Shown here: positions 16,584 to 27,909 of the stretch, piece by piece | Layout: each line of letters begins with the position of its first letter | Numbering within the stretch: position 1 is the first letter of the stretch | Assembly (NCBI RefSeq): GCF_003710815.1 | Contig: NZ_RHHP01000015.1 | Span: forward strand, 62,001-126,000 | From: Brevibacillus centrosporus | Lineage (GTDB): Bacteria; Bacillota; Bacilli; Brevibacillales; Brevibacillaceae | Reading direction: 5' to 3' | Length of the DNA: 64,000 nucleotides | Notes under the pieces: generated by a model | What the model was told of the DNA's origin: nothing | Seen by the model: the letters and a program-made list of their open reading frames with translations, nothing else | The model's database searches: none | Made by a program: the position numbers and the translations under genes

Positions 16584-17669
16584 ATGACAACTGCTGAATT
16601 CATCGAGCAAAGCATCCGCATCATCACAGAGCATCAGGCGGAGAGCGGAGCCTATATCGCCTCCCCTGCCTTCCGACCGTATCGATACGCATGGCTGCGA
16701 GACGGGACATTTACAGCGTATGCCATGAACCGTGCCGGGCAGCATGAGAGCGCGCGCCGGTTTTATCAGTGGTGTGATCGAGTGATTCGACAATACGAAC
16801 AGAAAGCTCGTGCTGCAATCGCTGCCGTGCAGGCTGGGGTCACTGGCGGAGGAAACGAGCGCTTTTTGCATACACGCTACACCGTAGATGGAGCAGAAGT
16901 GATTGGGGAGTGGGGCAGCTTCCAGCTCGATGGCTACGGCACATGGCTGTGGGGGCTAGCGCAGCATGTGCGGTTCAGTGGCGAGACGGCCCTGATCGAG
17001 CAGCTGCGTCCTTCCATCGATTTGACATTGGATTATCTGCAAGCCTGCTGGAGGCTGCCCAACTACGACTGCTGGGAAGAATGGGGAGACCGCCAGCACC
17101 CGGCTACGATGGCGGCGATCTACGGTGGCGCAGCAGCGATTGCGGAGTACGTGCCTGATCGTGCCGAGGAGCTTTCCCGATTGGGACAGAGCATTCGCCA
17201 GTTTGTTCGGGAATATGGAACAACGGATGGAAGATTTGCGAAATCCGTGGGAAATCCAGCTGTTGACGCCAGTTTGTTATGGATAGCGGTCCCTTTTGGA
17301 TTGGCGGAAGTGGATGATCCCCTTATGGTCGAAACGGTGGAAGCCGTGAAGCGAGAGCTTGTCACAGCTGGGGGAGTCCATCGCTACACGACAGATACGT
17401 ACTATGGGGGTGGGCAGTGGCCGCTGTTGACTGCCTGGCTTGGGTGGTTTTACGTACGCACGGGGCAGAAAGAGGCTGCGGCGGACCTCTTGCACTGGAT
17501 GGAATCGAAATGGCAGCCATCCGGATTGCCCGAACAAGTACAGGACCATCTTGTCTCGCCAGAAGCGTATGAGAGCTGGGTAGAGAAAGAAGGAAAACCC
17601 GCTGCTCCTCTGGTATGGTCCCATGCGATGTACCTCGTGCTGGCTGCGGAGCTTCAACACTTTGGATAA
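16584..17669 (+). CDS. Glycoside hydrolase family 15-like glucosidase
   Basis: A 361-residue (alpha/alpha)6-barrel enzyme of the glucoamylase/trehalase-like GH15 group, without a signal peptide, hence cytoplasmic. The substrate pocket motif YAWLRDGTF lies near residue 36. The general acid Glu lies in DCWEEWGD near 158 and the general base Glu in SGLPEQ near 316. The ATG at 16584 follows CAGGAGGG. The substrate is likely an alpha-linked oligosaccharide such as isomaltose, trehalose or a maltodextrin. No transporter is adjacent. Length is that of the short bacterial group without an N-terminal beta-sandwich. Confidence 0.8.
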   Translation: MTTAEFIEQSIRIITEHQAESGAYIASPAFRPYRYAWLRDGTFTAYAMNRAGQHESARRFYQWCDRVIRQYEQKARAAIAAVQAGVTGGGNERFLHTRYTVDGAEVIGEWGSFQLDGYGTWLWGLAQHVRFSGETALIEQLRPSIDLTLDYLQACWRLPNYDCWEEWGDRQHPATMAAIYGGAAAIAEYVPDRAEELSRLGQSIRQFVREYGTTDGRFAKSVGNPAVDASLLWIAVPFGLAEVDDPLMVETVEAVKRELVTAGGVHRYTTDTYYGGGQWPLLTAWLGWFYVRTGQKEAAADLLHWMESKWQPSGLPEQVQDHLVSPEAYESWVEKEGKPAAPLVWSHAMYLVLAAELQHFG

Positions 17670-17704
17670 GGGCGCCTTGCGTAACAGCGAGGTGCTTTTT
17701 CCTT
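17670..17704 (+). terminator. Terminator after the GH15 gene
   Basis: GGCGCCTTGC and GCGAGGTGC form an imperfect stem before TTTTTCC. Confidence 0.6.
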
Positions 17705-17820
17705 TACGGCGTTGTGAACGGCTGCAAGGGAAACGAGGATGAAAAAGACCAACAAAACAAATAGTAAAGGATGATGTTCGGGAAGAATTCAATCCTTTTT
17801 CTAGCTGGGAGCGATGACAA

Positions 17821-19194
<1,374 letters not shown>

Positions 19195-19411
19195 AACAAT
19201 CGGTGGGTCTTTCGTTGTGTTTTCGAACGGAAAAAGCGATTCTTTTGACCCTCTTTGAGAAGGGGGCGAAATCGCAGCAAGATAAAAAACAGACCGATCT
19301 TTCGCCAAAAGCAGGTGGGAGATTGGTCTATTTGCAATGTGCGACACTTCCTTTTTTTAGGAGAAATTTCGCTTGATTTTTTCGGATATGCAGTGGAAAA
19401 TATACCTGATA

Positions 19412-19428
19412 TTGATAATTATTATCAA
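19412..19428 (+). promoter_or_regulatory. Fur box upstream of the siderophore regulator
   Basis: A perfect palindrome TTGATAAT-T-ATTATCAA, the classic iron-box form, 32 bases before the LuxR-type gene. It predicts repression of the following operon by Fur in iron-rich cells. Confidence 0.85.
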
Positions 19429-19460
19429 TTAATTCCATAATCCATGAGGTGATAGGCAGC

Positions 19461-19895
19461 ATGTCGATAACGAAAGTGCGATTGACGATTGATTCGAATC
19501 TTAAGGATGAACAGGAGCGAGCCAAGCTGGCGGAGCTGCACCAATTCGTTGTCAGTCATATCATGAGTTTGGAATTTCAAGAGGGTGTCAAAGTAACCAT
19601 GGAGTACGGATCTCAAGCCGAATCCGGGCAGGAAGACTTGGACGAAGCGGATGGACAGGAGTGGGGGAGCCTGAGTGACAGACAGCGGCAAATCGCCAGA
19701 ATGCTTTGCCAGCATTACTCCATTAAACGGATTGCAGAAGAACTATACGTCAGCGTAAATACCGTGAAAAAGCACATTCAAAACGTGAAGAAAACGTTAA
19801 ACATCGAAGCATCTGGGGCCGATTTTACTTACGCCCTGGAGCAAATGCTTCAGCGGGGAAAAACGGAGGGGAAGGAGCATACTCAAATCGAATAA
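19461..19895 (+). CDS. LuxR/GerE-type HTH regulator of the siderophore cluster
   Basis: A 144-residue protein. The C-terminal LuxR-type helix-turn-helix lies at about 78-130, with LSDRQRQIARMLCQ and IAEELYVSVNTVKKHIQNVKKTL. The first 70 residues form an acidic, probably dimerising or sensing domain that I do not recognise; there is no receiver domain. ATG 19461 follows AGGTGATAGG. A strong Fur box precedes it and a second separates it from the aminotransferase gene. This suggests two layers of control: Fur repression plus an internal activator. Confidence 0.8.
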   Translation: MSITKVRLTIDSNLKDEQERAKLAELHQFVVSHIMSLEFQEGVKVTMEYGSQAESGQEDLDEADGQEWGSLSDRQRQIARMLCQHYSIKRIAEELYVSVNTVKKHIQNVKKTLNIEASGADFTYALEQMLQRGKTEGKEHTQIE

Positions 19896-19965
19896 CGCAC
19901 ATTATCCAGTTGGAGAATTTACTCCCTAGAGGCTTGTTGATATTCTAAGAACAGATATAAATTTA

Positions 19966-19987
19966 TTGATATTGATTATCGATATCA
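19966..19987 (+). promoter_or_regulatory. Fur box upstream of the biosynthesis operon
   Basis: GATATTGATTATCGATATC (19968-19986) matches 16 of 19 positions of the consensus Fur box and is a near-palindrome TTGATAT...ATATCAA. It lies 42 bases before the aminotransferase start. Confidence 0.85.
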
Positions 19988-20028
19988 AATGTCGAATTTC
20001 AAAAACAAGCTTCTAAGGAGTGGTTCGA

Positions 20029-21390
20029 GTGGGGAATTCCAACAATGAGCGTTATCTGGAGAGCCAGGCGGCAAGGGAATCCAATGCGAGATCGTATCCT
20101 AGGAGACTTCCCATCGCGATTCTGGAGGCGGAAGGCATCCATGTAAAAGATATGGATGGCAAAGTCTATTACGATTGCTTGGCGGGAGCAGGAACGCTGG
20201 CGCTAGGTCACAATCATCCAGTGGTCGTGGATGCGATCAGGCAGATGCTGGAGCATAAGCGTCCCCTGCACACCTTGGACTTGACGACTCCCTTGAAGGA
20301 GCAGTTTGTGGACGAGGTTTTCGCGAGTCTGCCCGAAGCGTTCGCCAAAGATGCGCGCATCCAATTTTGCGGGCCGACAGGGGGCGATGCCATCGAAGCT
20401 GCGATCAAATTGGTAAAGACAGCGACAGGCAATCGAAGCATCCTGGCTTTCCAGGGTGGCTATCACGGTTCGACGCACGCGACGATGAGCTTGAGCGGCA
20501 CACTCGGTCAAAAAGAGAAGATCAACGCCTTGATCCCGGACGTGCATCACTTGCCGTATCCCTATGCCTACCGTTGCCCGTTTGGGGTTGGCGGCGAGGA
20601 GACGCACCGAATCAGCAGTAAGTACATAGAGAATTTGCTCCGTGATCCGGAAAGCGGCATTGTGTCCCCGTGCGGAATGATCCTCGAGGTCGTTCAGGGA
20701 GAAGGGGGCTCCATCCCTGCCCCGATTGAATAGCTCAAGGAGATTCGCCGGATTACAAAAGAACGGAATATTCCGCTTATTATCGATGAAGTGCAGACCG
20801 GAATCGGCAGAACCGGCAAGATGTTCGCCTTTGAGCATGCGGGCATTATTCCAGACGTGCTCGTGCTCTCCAAGGCCATCGGCGGCAGCTTGCCACTCTC
20901 GGTCGTGATTTACCATAAAAAGTACGATGTCTGGAAGCCAGGCGCACACATTGGTACGTTCCGCGGGAATCAATTAGCGATGGCGGCGGGTCTGGCTACC
21001 TTGACATACATCAAGGAAAATAACCTTCCGGAAAAGGTGGCTCAGCTTGGCGATCGTTTATCCAATCACTTGCTAGAGCTGAAAAGGAACGTCGCGTTTA
21101 TCGGAGACGTGCGTGGACGCGGACTGATGATCGGTGTGGAAGTGGTGAATGCGGATGAGCAACAGGATTCGTTGGGGCATTATCCCGCTCATCCAAAGCT
21201 GGCTAGCCGTATTCAGCAAGAATGCCTCAAGCGCGGACTGATTTTGGAGGTTGGCGGCAGACATTCCGCCGTGATGCGTTTCTTGCCTCCGCTCATCGTA
21301 ACCGAAGAACAAGTGGACGATATTGCCCGTATTTTCAGTGAAGCGGTTCACGTGGCATGGGAAGCTTACCACACGGCCAAGATTTTGTGA
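20029..21390 (+). pseudogene. dat: Diaminobutyrate-2-oxoglutarate aminotransferase, amber-interrupted
   Basis: A PLP class III aminotransferase making L-2,4-diaminobutyrate from aspartate semialdehyde, a building block for NIS siderophores (compare AcsF). The frame is uniform from GTG 20029 (8 bases after TAAGGAG) to 21390, about 453 residues. A single in-frame TAG at 20731-20733 lies between SIPAPIE and LKEIRRITKE. The family has Trp here (EWLKEIR), so one G-to-A change from TGG explains it. PLP-binding motifs IIDEVQTGIGRTGK and VLSKAIGG, and the Lys, lie after the stop, so the truncated protein is inactive. No ribosome site seems suited to restart translation. Confidence 0.85.
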
Positions 21391-21424
21391 TGGAGTCTCA
21401 GGAGAGAGGAGGGACCGAGGAAGA

Positions 21425-23143
21425 ATGCTAGGACAAAAAACGAATGTATCTGTTTCCAAAAGCAGTGCAGAGCTGGCAGAGCAAGCGACGATTCGTGCCG
21501 TGTTGAACAGTTATTTGCGGGAAACGAAAGCCCCCTTGGAGACAGAGCGAGACGTATTTATCCTAAAGCTCCCGTCTATCGGGAAATCCATAACGGGAGA
21601 GCTGCTGTATTCCTCTGCCATCGGGCAGCATGCCTATGGGCCTGTCTTCCACGAGATCATGCCGGACGGAGCGCATCGGCAACTGGAGATGTCCTCGTTG
21701 GCGAGACTTTTGCTGGATGAGCTGGGTGCAAAAGAAACATCTGGCCCTCGCAGCGCCTACGTGAGTCAGCTGATGGCGCACATCGAAAACAGCTACCGCA
21801 AGATGAGCATGCATCTCGATTATTACCAGAGCCACCGACAATCCCTAGTGAAGGGAAAATTAGACTGCATCAAATCGGAGCAATCGCTCTATTACGGACA
21901 CCCGTTTCATCCGTATCCCAAAAGCACGGAAGGATTTCAGGATGAGGAGCTGGCGATGTACAGTCCAGAAATGGGCGCTGCTTTTCAGCTGCATTACTTC
22001 GCGATTCACGATGAGCTGGTTTACGAAGAATGGCTCGAAGGTCACGGCCCGAAGCTTCCTGACGAGGTGGAAGTACACGCCAAACAACAAGTGGCCGACG
22101 GGGCAGGCACATACAAGATCGTGCCCATGCATCCTTGGCAAGCCGTCTTTGTGTTTCAGCTGCCACAGGTTCAGGCGCGGCTCCAACGGGGCGAAATCAT
22201 AAGCCTGGGCTTGCTTGGTCCCGTGTTCTATCCGACTTCATCGGTACGAACGGTCTGGAACCCGGCAGGAGGATACGGATACAAGCTGCCTCTGCATGTC
22301 CGGATTACCAATTTGGTACGGGAAAACTCTTGGGAGCAAGCCAGAAGGACGATGGATGCGGCAAAAGTGATTCATCACTTGCAAGACGATATCCAATCGG
22401 ATTCTTTCCAAATCTTGTCGGAGACAGGCTTCAGCCATATCCGAATCAATTCGTCCGAGGATGCTTCGCCGTATTTTACGGTGATTCATCGACCGATTGT
22501 CTTGGAGAACGACTCCACGTATGTGGTAGCGTCCCTCTTAGAAAGCTTTCCGGGTGAGACAGAGCCCAAATTGATCCAGGCCATCAGACAAAGTGGCAAG
22601 GAGCCGCTGCCAAACCTGGACCTTTGGCTGGAGCGCTACCTGCACATATCGCTGCTTCCTTTGATGCGGCTTTTAGCACGCAGAGGGATCAGCTTTGAGG
22701 CCCATTTGCAAAACTCCCTAGTCTCCCTCAAAAACGGATGGCCGGACTGCTACTATGTGCGGGATCTGGAAGGGGTCAGTATCGACCGCCAATTAGCGGC
22801 ACAGTCGGGCTGGATTGGCACTCTCGTAGACGCAGACAGTCCTGTCCTCTACGAAGAAGCTCAGGCGTGGATGAGGACCAAATACTATTTCATCGTCAAT
22901 CACCTGGGCTCACTCATCCACACGATTGCAGCTTTTCGGCAGGTAGGCGAGGAGCATTACTGGCGCATCGTCCAAAAGCTCCTGCAGCAGGAAAAGGCGA
23001 CGGCTGACAAACGGCTGCTTGCCTATATAAACGACCTGCTCCAAAGTGATTCTTTGCCTGCGAAAGCAAATTTGCGCAGTTGTTTTCTAATAAGGGGAGA
23101 GACACCTTTGTTTGTCGACATCCCGAATCCGATGAAGGAATAA
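21425..23143 (+). CDS. NIS siderophore synthetase (IucA/IucC family), first copy
   Basis: A 572-residue ATP-dependent enzyme that joins a carboxylate such as citrate or 2-oxoglutarate to an amine or alcohol. Family motifs in order: GHPFHPYPKSTEGF near 158, VPMHPWQ near 236, YPTSSVRT near 267 for ATP, LPLHVRITNLVREN, FEAHLQNSLV near 422 and YYVRDLEG. The C-terminal FhuF-like part is present. ATG 21425 follows GAGGAGGGACCGAGG. It is the first synthetase after dat in an apparent operon. The acceptor class (A, B or C) cannot be assigned by eye. Confidence 0.92.
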   Translation: MLGQKTNVSVSKSSAELAEQATIRAVLNSYLRETKAPLETERDVFILKLPSIGKSITGELLYSSAIGQHAYGPVFHEIMPDGAHRQLEMSSLARLLLDELGAKETSGPRSAYVSQLMAHIENSYRKMSMHLDYYQSHRQSLVKGKLDCIKSEQSLYYGHPFHPYPKSTEGFQDEELAMYSPEMGAAFQLHYFAIHDELVYEEWLEGHGPKLPDEVEVHAKQQVADGAGTYKIVPMHPWQAVFVFQLPQVQARLQRGEIISLGLLGPVFYPTSSVRTVWNPAGGYGYKLPLHVRITNLVRENSWEQARRTMDAAKVIHHLQDDIQSDSFQILSETGFSHIRINSSEDASPYFTVIHRPIVLENDSTYVVASLLESFPGETEPKLIQAIRQSGKEPLPNLDLWLERYLHISLLPLMRLLARRGISFEAHLQNSLVSLKNGWPDCYYVRDLEGVSIDRQLAAQSGWIGTLVDADSPVLYEEAQAWMRTKYYFIVNHLGSLIHTIAAFRQVGEEHYWRIVQKLLQQEKATADKRLLAYINDLLQSDSLPAKANLRSCFLIRGETPLFVDIPNPMKE

Positions 23144-23176
23144 TTTCCGCGCTGCCACATCCGACTTGTTCCAATC

Positions 23177-24141
23177 GTGACGAAAGCAGGAAGAAAGGAA
23201 TGTGTCGTTCGCGTGGAAAAGTGGAGACGAAATCTATACATCTTGTACGTGGGTCAATTTCTGGCGATGGCTTCGATGAGCTGTGTCACACCGTTTCTCC
23301 CCCTTTATTTACAGGAGATGGGGCTGACGGATCACGATGAGGTCTTGCTGTGGTCAAGTCTCATTTATGGAGCCAACCTGCTGACGGCTTTTCTATTTGC
23401 TCCGATCTGGGGCAAGGTCGCAGATCAACACGGTCGGAAACTCATGCTGATACGTTCCGGACTGGGCATGGCCATTACCATCTCGCTGATGGGAGTGGCC
23501 AGCGGTCCGATTCATCTGCTGCTTTTGCGTCTGCTAAATGGTGTCTTGTCTGGATTCAGTCCCGCCGCCATCGCATTGACGGCAACGAGCACGCCGAAAG
23601 AAAAGAGTGGCTATGCACTAGGCATCCTGCACTCCGGATCGGTGGCAGGAACCATTTGCGGACCGCTGCTAGGCGGCTTACTCGCTGACCAGTTCGGCTT
23701 TCGTGCCGTTTTTTTCGCCACCGGCTGCTGCATTTTGGCAGCCACACTGATCGTCATTTTCTGGGTTACCGAGAATTTTGAAAAGAAGGGCGAGAAACCG
23801 GAAAAGACCGGCTTTGTAGACGATTTCAAACAGATCGTTGCGAGGAAACCGATTGCTTCCCTGATCCTATCGGCTGCCATCGTCAGAACGGCGATGATCG
23901 GTACGCTGCCTCTTATTCCCTTGTACGTGCAGCTTTTGGCCCCTAGTCAGGACAACGTGGTCTTGTTCGCGGGAATGGCCACAGCTGCGATGGGAATCGC
24001 CAATATGATCGCTGCCCCGCAGTTGGGGAAGCTCGGGGACAAATGCTGAACCTTGTCTGGATGAAAGTGGCTGTCTATCCGCAAATTCATCGCGAGCAGG
24101 AAGAGGCTTCGCTTTTGCGTGATCAGCAAATAGCAAAATGA
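23177..24141 (+). pseudogene. MFS siderophore exporter, C-terminal third deleted
   Basis: Begins as a 12-helix drug/siderophore exporter (FLPLYLQEMGL, GKVADQHGRKLML loop 2-3 motif, SGFSPAAIALTA). It stops at 24049 after 290 residues, at LGKLGDKC in the loop after helix 8; about 400 are expected. A second frame, from 24043 to its stop at 24141, reads like an MFS cytoplasmic tail (HREQEEASLLRDQ). I infer a deletion of roughly 300 bases near 24042 that shifted the frame. Its position between synthetase genes, as with SbnD or YhcA, points to export of the finished siderophore. Confidence 0.75.
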
Positions 24142-24150
24142 GGTGGAACG

Positions 24151-25971
24151 ATGTATACATTTGCCAAGATGCGAACCGACCATTCTGATTTATATACAAA
24201 AGTAGAAGAACGTGTTTTGTGCCAGCTGATGGAGGCCGTTATCTACGAGGAAATCGTCCTGCCGCGAAAAGAGCTCTTTGCAAACCGCTCTGCGGAGGGG
24301 AAGTATGTGCTGCCAGGTACGGCCAAATCAGGAGAGTCGGTAGCCTATGTGTTTTCTTGCAAGCAGTACTTCACTTTTGAACGTGTCCGTATCGAGCGGG
24401 GAAGCGTGCGGCGCATAGACGCGAGAGGGGAGCAAGCAAAGGTGGCGTTGCCTCTGTTTGTGCAGGAGGTGCTCGGTCAAGTCCAAAGCGACGAGCGCTT
24501 GGCGATCCTGCTTGAAGAGCTGGAGCAGACTTTGCTCAAAGATCTGCAGGCGCAAATCCACAGGTCTGAAACGAATGAAGACCAAATGCCAGCTGCCTAT
24601 GATGATTGGGAAAGTCTTTTGGACGGACATCCCTACCATCCCTGCTATAAATCGCGGATCGGCTTTCACTTGAAGGAAAATGAGCAGTACGGACCTGAAT
24701 TTCAAGCCAATCTGCAGCCGGTTTGGTTGGCCGTTGCCAAATCGGAAAGCCTCCTAGCGGTAAAAGAGGACATCGACTATCCTGCCTTCATCGAGGAAGA
24801 GCTGGGGCATCAAATCTATCAGGATTATGTCGCTCGCATGCAAGAAAAAGGGCTGGATGTCAAAGATTACTGGATCATGCCCGTTCATCCGTGGCAGTGG
24901 GAAAATATCATTCTCCCGACGTTTCATAGTCAGCTGGCTGAACAAAAAATCGTTGAGCTCGGCTTCGGAAAAGACTACTACCGTGCTCAGCAATCGATCC
25001 GCAGCTGGGCGAACGCTGTGCACGTAGAGAAATCCTACATGAAGCTGGCGCTGAACATCACGAATACCTCTACGAGAAGGATGCTGGCGAAGCATACGGT
25101 CATGAACGCACCGCTCGTGACCAACTGGCTGCTTTCGCTGACGGCACAAGATGAAGTAGCGAGAAAGCTGGACTTTCCATTTTTAGGTGAGTTTGCGGGG
25201 GTCTCTTACGATTACGAGAAGCTTCCCGCTGCTGTCCAGCTGCAAGCGTACGGGAGTCTCGGTGTTGTCTGGAGGCAAAGCGTCCACCGCTTCTTAAAGG
25301 AGGATGAGCAAGCGTTTCCGTTTCACGCGCTGAGTCTCATCTACCAAGAAAAGCCTGTGATTGACAAATGGGTGCGCCAGTATGGCCTGGAAGCCTGGAC
25401 ACGTCAGCTGCTTGAAGTGACCGTCACGCCTCTGATTCATATGCTGTATGCACACGGACTGGCCTTGGAATCCCACGCCCAAAATATCGTGTTGATCCAT
25501 AAAAACGGGTGGCCGTCTCGAGTGGCTCTGAAAGATTTTCACGACGGGGTGCGTTTCTCCAAAGCGCATTTGCCCAGGCCAGATCTATGCCCGGACCTGA
25601 ACCGGGAGCCAGCTCACCATCGCGCTCTCAACCGTCACTCTTACATGCAAACGGACGATTTGGCTGCCGTGAAAGACTTTTTGCACAGTGCCTTTTTCTT
25701 TGTGTGCCTAAGCGAGCTGGGTATCTTTTTGCACGAGCATTACGCACTTTCGGAACAGAAGTTTTGGGGAATGGTAGCCGAGGTTATCTACTCCTACCAA
25801 GAAGACTATCCAGAGCATCAGCAAAATTTCAAATGGTACGATTTGTTTTCGCCAACCATTCTGATTGAACAGCTGGCGCGACGCCGCATGTGGAAAGACA
25901 AAGAAGTCGAACCAAAGCCAGTGCCGAATCCTCTCTATTATTATCGATCCCTGCGAGGAGGCGAAGCATGA
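24151..25971 (+). CDS. NIS siderophore synthetase (IucA/IucC family), second copy
   Basis: A 606-residue paralogue of its neighbours. Motifs in order: GHPYHPCYKSRIGF near 154, MPVHPWQWEN near 246, LALNITNTSTRRM near 298, ALESHAQNIVL near 436 and LKDFHDGVRF. The acidic triad region reads KDFHDG instead of the RD.E/D.. seen in the first copy, which suggests another acceptor or donor class. The ATG follows AGGTGGAACG. The stop overlaps the start of the third synthetase, so the two are translationally coupled. Confidence 0.92.
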   Translation: MYTFAKMRTDHSDLYTKVEERVLCQLMEAVIYEEIVLPRKELFANRSAEGKYVLPGTAKSGESVAYVFSCKQYFTFERVRIERGSVRRIDARGEQAKVALPLFVQEVLGQVQSDERLAILLEELEQTLLKDLQAQIHRSETNEDQMPAAYDDWESLLDGHPYHPCYKSRIGFHLKENEQYGPEFQANLQPVWLAVAKSESLLAVKEDIDYPAFIEEELGHQIYQDYVARMQEKGLDVKDYWIMPVHPWQWENIILPTFHSQLAEQKIVELGFGKDYYRAQQSIRSWANAVHVEKSYMKLALNITNTSTRRMLAKHTVMNAPLVTNWLLSLTAQDEVARKLDFPFLGEFAGVSYDYEKLPAAVQLQAYGSLGVVWRQSVHRFLKEDEQAFPFHALSLIYQEKPVIDKWVRQYGLEAWTRQLLEVTVTPLIHMLYAHGLALESHAQNIVLIHKNGWPSRVALKDFHDGVRFSKAHLPRPDLCPDLNREPAHHRALNRHSYMQTDDLAAVKDFLHSAFFFVCLSELGIFLHEHYALSEQKFWGMVAEVIYSYQEDYPEHQQNFKWYDLFSPTILIEQLARRRMWKDKEVEPKPVPNPLYYYRSLRGGEA

Positions 25972-27881
25972 GGATGAAAGAGGTAGGGTATGAGGTAGAA
26001 CAACTCGTCATGGAGGATTTGGTCAATGCACTGCTCGCGGAACGTTTCTTCGAAGAACACCACAATGTCGAGCTTTTATCCCGAGTCGAATGGGAAGCGA
26101 TCGTTCGAAGCGATGCCGTGATGCAGGCGATACATAGCCAATTCGATTTTGCTCACGAGCAAGTGCATGTTTACCGCTGGAGCTTGGGTTCGGAGCAGAA
26201 AGGTACGGTCGTCTTTCCTGTGCAGCCTGCCATCGTTCAATCCTATCGCATTCTAGCATCTGCTGGCATGTATGAAGCCCGGCAGATCAAAGACCAGGTA
26301 ACTGTGACAAAGCTGGGGCCAGTGGAGCTCATGCGGCATCTGCAAAATCTGTACGCCCATGATCCCATCACGATCCATCCCGATAGTGCCGAGCAATTTA
26401 AGCGGATGCTAGGCGAAACATTGCTGCAAACATCCTGGGCGCTGGAAAACGCACAGCCAAAAAAGGTGCTGGCTCTTCCCGCAAAGGCAGCATTCCTGGA
26501 AGCAGAGAGAAAGGCGGCTTTTCGGGATCGTCCCTTTCATCCAGTTTCCAAAGCAAAGCTGGGATGGGGCAGTGAAGAGTGCCGCCGCTATACGATTGAG
26601 CATGGTCAGGCAATCCAGCTGAACTGGATGGCGGTAAAGCGTGAGCGCTTGGTATCGGGTCAGCCGAACGGTCCATCGCCCATGACGGGATTGCTCTCGG
26701 ACGAGGAGCGTCATCTGCTCGAGACGGAAATGAGCGAGCGTGGACTGTCCACAGACGAATATGTGCCGATACCCGTCCATCCCTGGCAGATGGCGGAAAT
26801 CTTGCCGAATCTGCTGCATGTGGAGCTTGCGCAAGGGAAATGCGTGCCCTTACAGTCTCAAGTTGGCACCTATTCAGCTACCTCCTCTGTTCGTTCTTTA
26901 CTTCCGGTCGGTAAAGGAACCCATCACGTGAAGCTGCCCATTGGCATTCGTTCTCTTGGGGGACTCCGCTACCTTTCAGCAGTCAAGCTGATGAACGGCC
27001 AGTGCGCAGAGAGGCTGCTCCGGCAGGGTGTAGAACGAGACACGGAATTGAGGAATCGCCTGTTCTTGTGCGATGAAACACAGTGGTGGGCCTATTTGCC
27101 AGAAAGCCGTGACTTGTTTGCCGACTACCCGCGGCATTTGTCTGCCATGGTCAGACAATACCCGGCTGACTTGCTTGCGGATGAAGAGGTTCGTCTTGTA
27201 CCCATGTCTGTTCTGGCTGTCTTTGAGCGTGGCGGAGCGGGTCATCTATTCGACGAGTGGTTGTCCATCCTCGGCCAGGAGCAAAGCGAGGCAGCGATTC
27301 TTCAGCTGTGCAAAGAGGTCTTCCTGCCGTTTTTAGAGATTAGCTTCCGGCTGTTCCAGCTCGGGATGATGCCTGAAATCCATGGGCAAAACGTTGTCCT
27401 CGTCTGGAGGAAAGGTGAAATCACGGGGCTTTTGCTTCGCGATCATGACTCGCTGCGGGTCCATGTGCCTTGGCTTTGCGCGAACGGCCTGGAGGATCCA
27501 AGGTATACCTTGCGCCCCGGCGTACCGGAGTCTCTCTACCATCAAACACCGGAAAACCTGCTGTCCTTTTTCCAAATGCTCGGGATTCACGTGAACAGCT
27601 ACGGCATGATCGATGCTGTATCCAAGTATTACGGCGTGGAAGAAGAAAAGCTGTGGAGGGTACTGCTGGAGAGCATCGAGCAGGCGATGAAGCGAGCGGA
27701 TCTGCCGGATGAAGTGACAGTGGTCCTGCGAGCGTGCCTGCTGGAAAAGGCGGAGTGGCCCTGGAAAGAAGTCATACGCCCACTGGTCAAGCAGCATGCC
27801 AAGGTACCTAGCAGCATGCCCTATTCAAAAGGAGAAGCGCAGAATCCGTTTCATGCCATGTCTCGCGTTTTGACTTCCTAA
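25968..27881 (+). CDS. NIS siderophore synthetase (IucA/IucC family), third copy
   Basis: A 637-residue member with a longer N-terminus. Motifs: DRPFHPVSKAKLGW near 185, IPVHPWQMAE near 265, ATSSVRSLL near 305, KLPIGIRSLGGLRYLS near 322, EIHGQNVVLV near 469 and LLRDHDSLRV. The start ATG 25968 overlaps the previous stop by four bases and follows GAGGAGGCG. Three different NIS synthetases in one operon is the pattern of achromobactin and staphyloferrin B, where each catalyses one condensation. Confidence 0.92.
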   Translation: MRMKEVGYEVEQLVMEDLVNALLAERFFEEHHNVELLSRVEWEAIVRSDAVMQAIHSQFDFAHEQVHVYRWSLGSEQKGTVVFPVQPAIVQSYRILASAGMYEARQIKDQVTVTKLGPVELMRHLQNLYAHDPITIHPDSAEQFKRMLGETLLQTSWALENAQPKKVLALPAKAAFLEAERKAAFRDRPFHPVSKAKLGWGSEECRRYTIEHGQAIQLNWMAVKRERLVSGQPNGPSPMTGLLSDEERHLLETEMSERGLSTDEYVPIPVHPWQMAEILPNLLHVELAQGKCVPLQSQVGTYSATSSVRSLLPVGKGTHHVKLPIGIRSLGGLRYLSAVKLMNGQCAERLLRQGVERDTELRNRLFLCDETQWWAYLPESRDLFADYPRHLSAMVRQYPADLLADEEVRLVPMSVLAVFERGGAGHLFDEWLSILGQEQSEAAILQLCKEVFLPFLEISFRLFQLGMMPEIHGQNVVLVWRKGEITGLLLRDHDSLRVHVPWLCANGLEDPRYTLRPGVPESLYHQTPENLLSFFQMLGIHVNSYGMIDAVSKYYGVEEEKLWRVLLESIEQAMKRADLPDEVTVVLRACLLEKAEWPWKEVIRPLVKQHAKVPSSMPYSKGEAQNPFHAMSRVLTS

Positions 27882-27909
27882 ATAAGTCTGGATAGAAGGG
27901 AGGAACTGT

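Noticed and set aside
20731..20733. Reading TAG as an amino acid (pyrrolysine or recoded amber)
   Set aside because: Other intact genes here end in TAG (SASP at 3732, VTC at 12223), the equivalent residue in families is Trp, and no insertion element or suppressor tRNA is seen.
20791..21390. The second half of dat as a separate gene
   Set aside because: No ribosome site before any start codon and the frame is continuous with the first half except for one stop.
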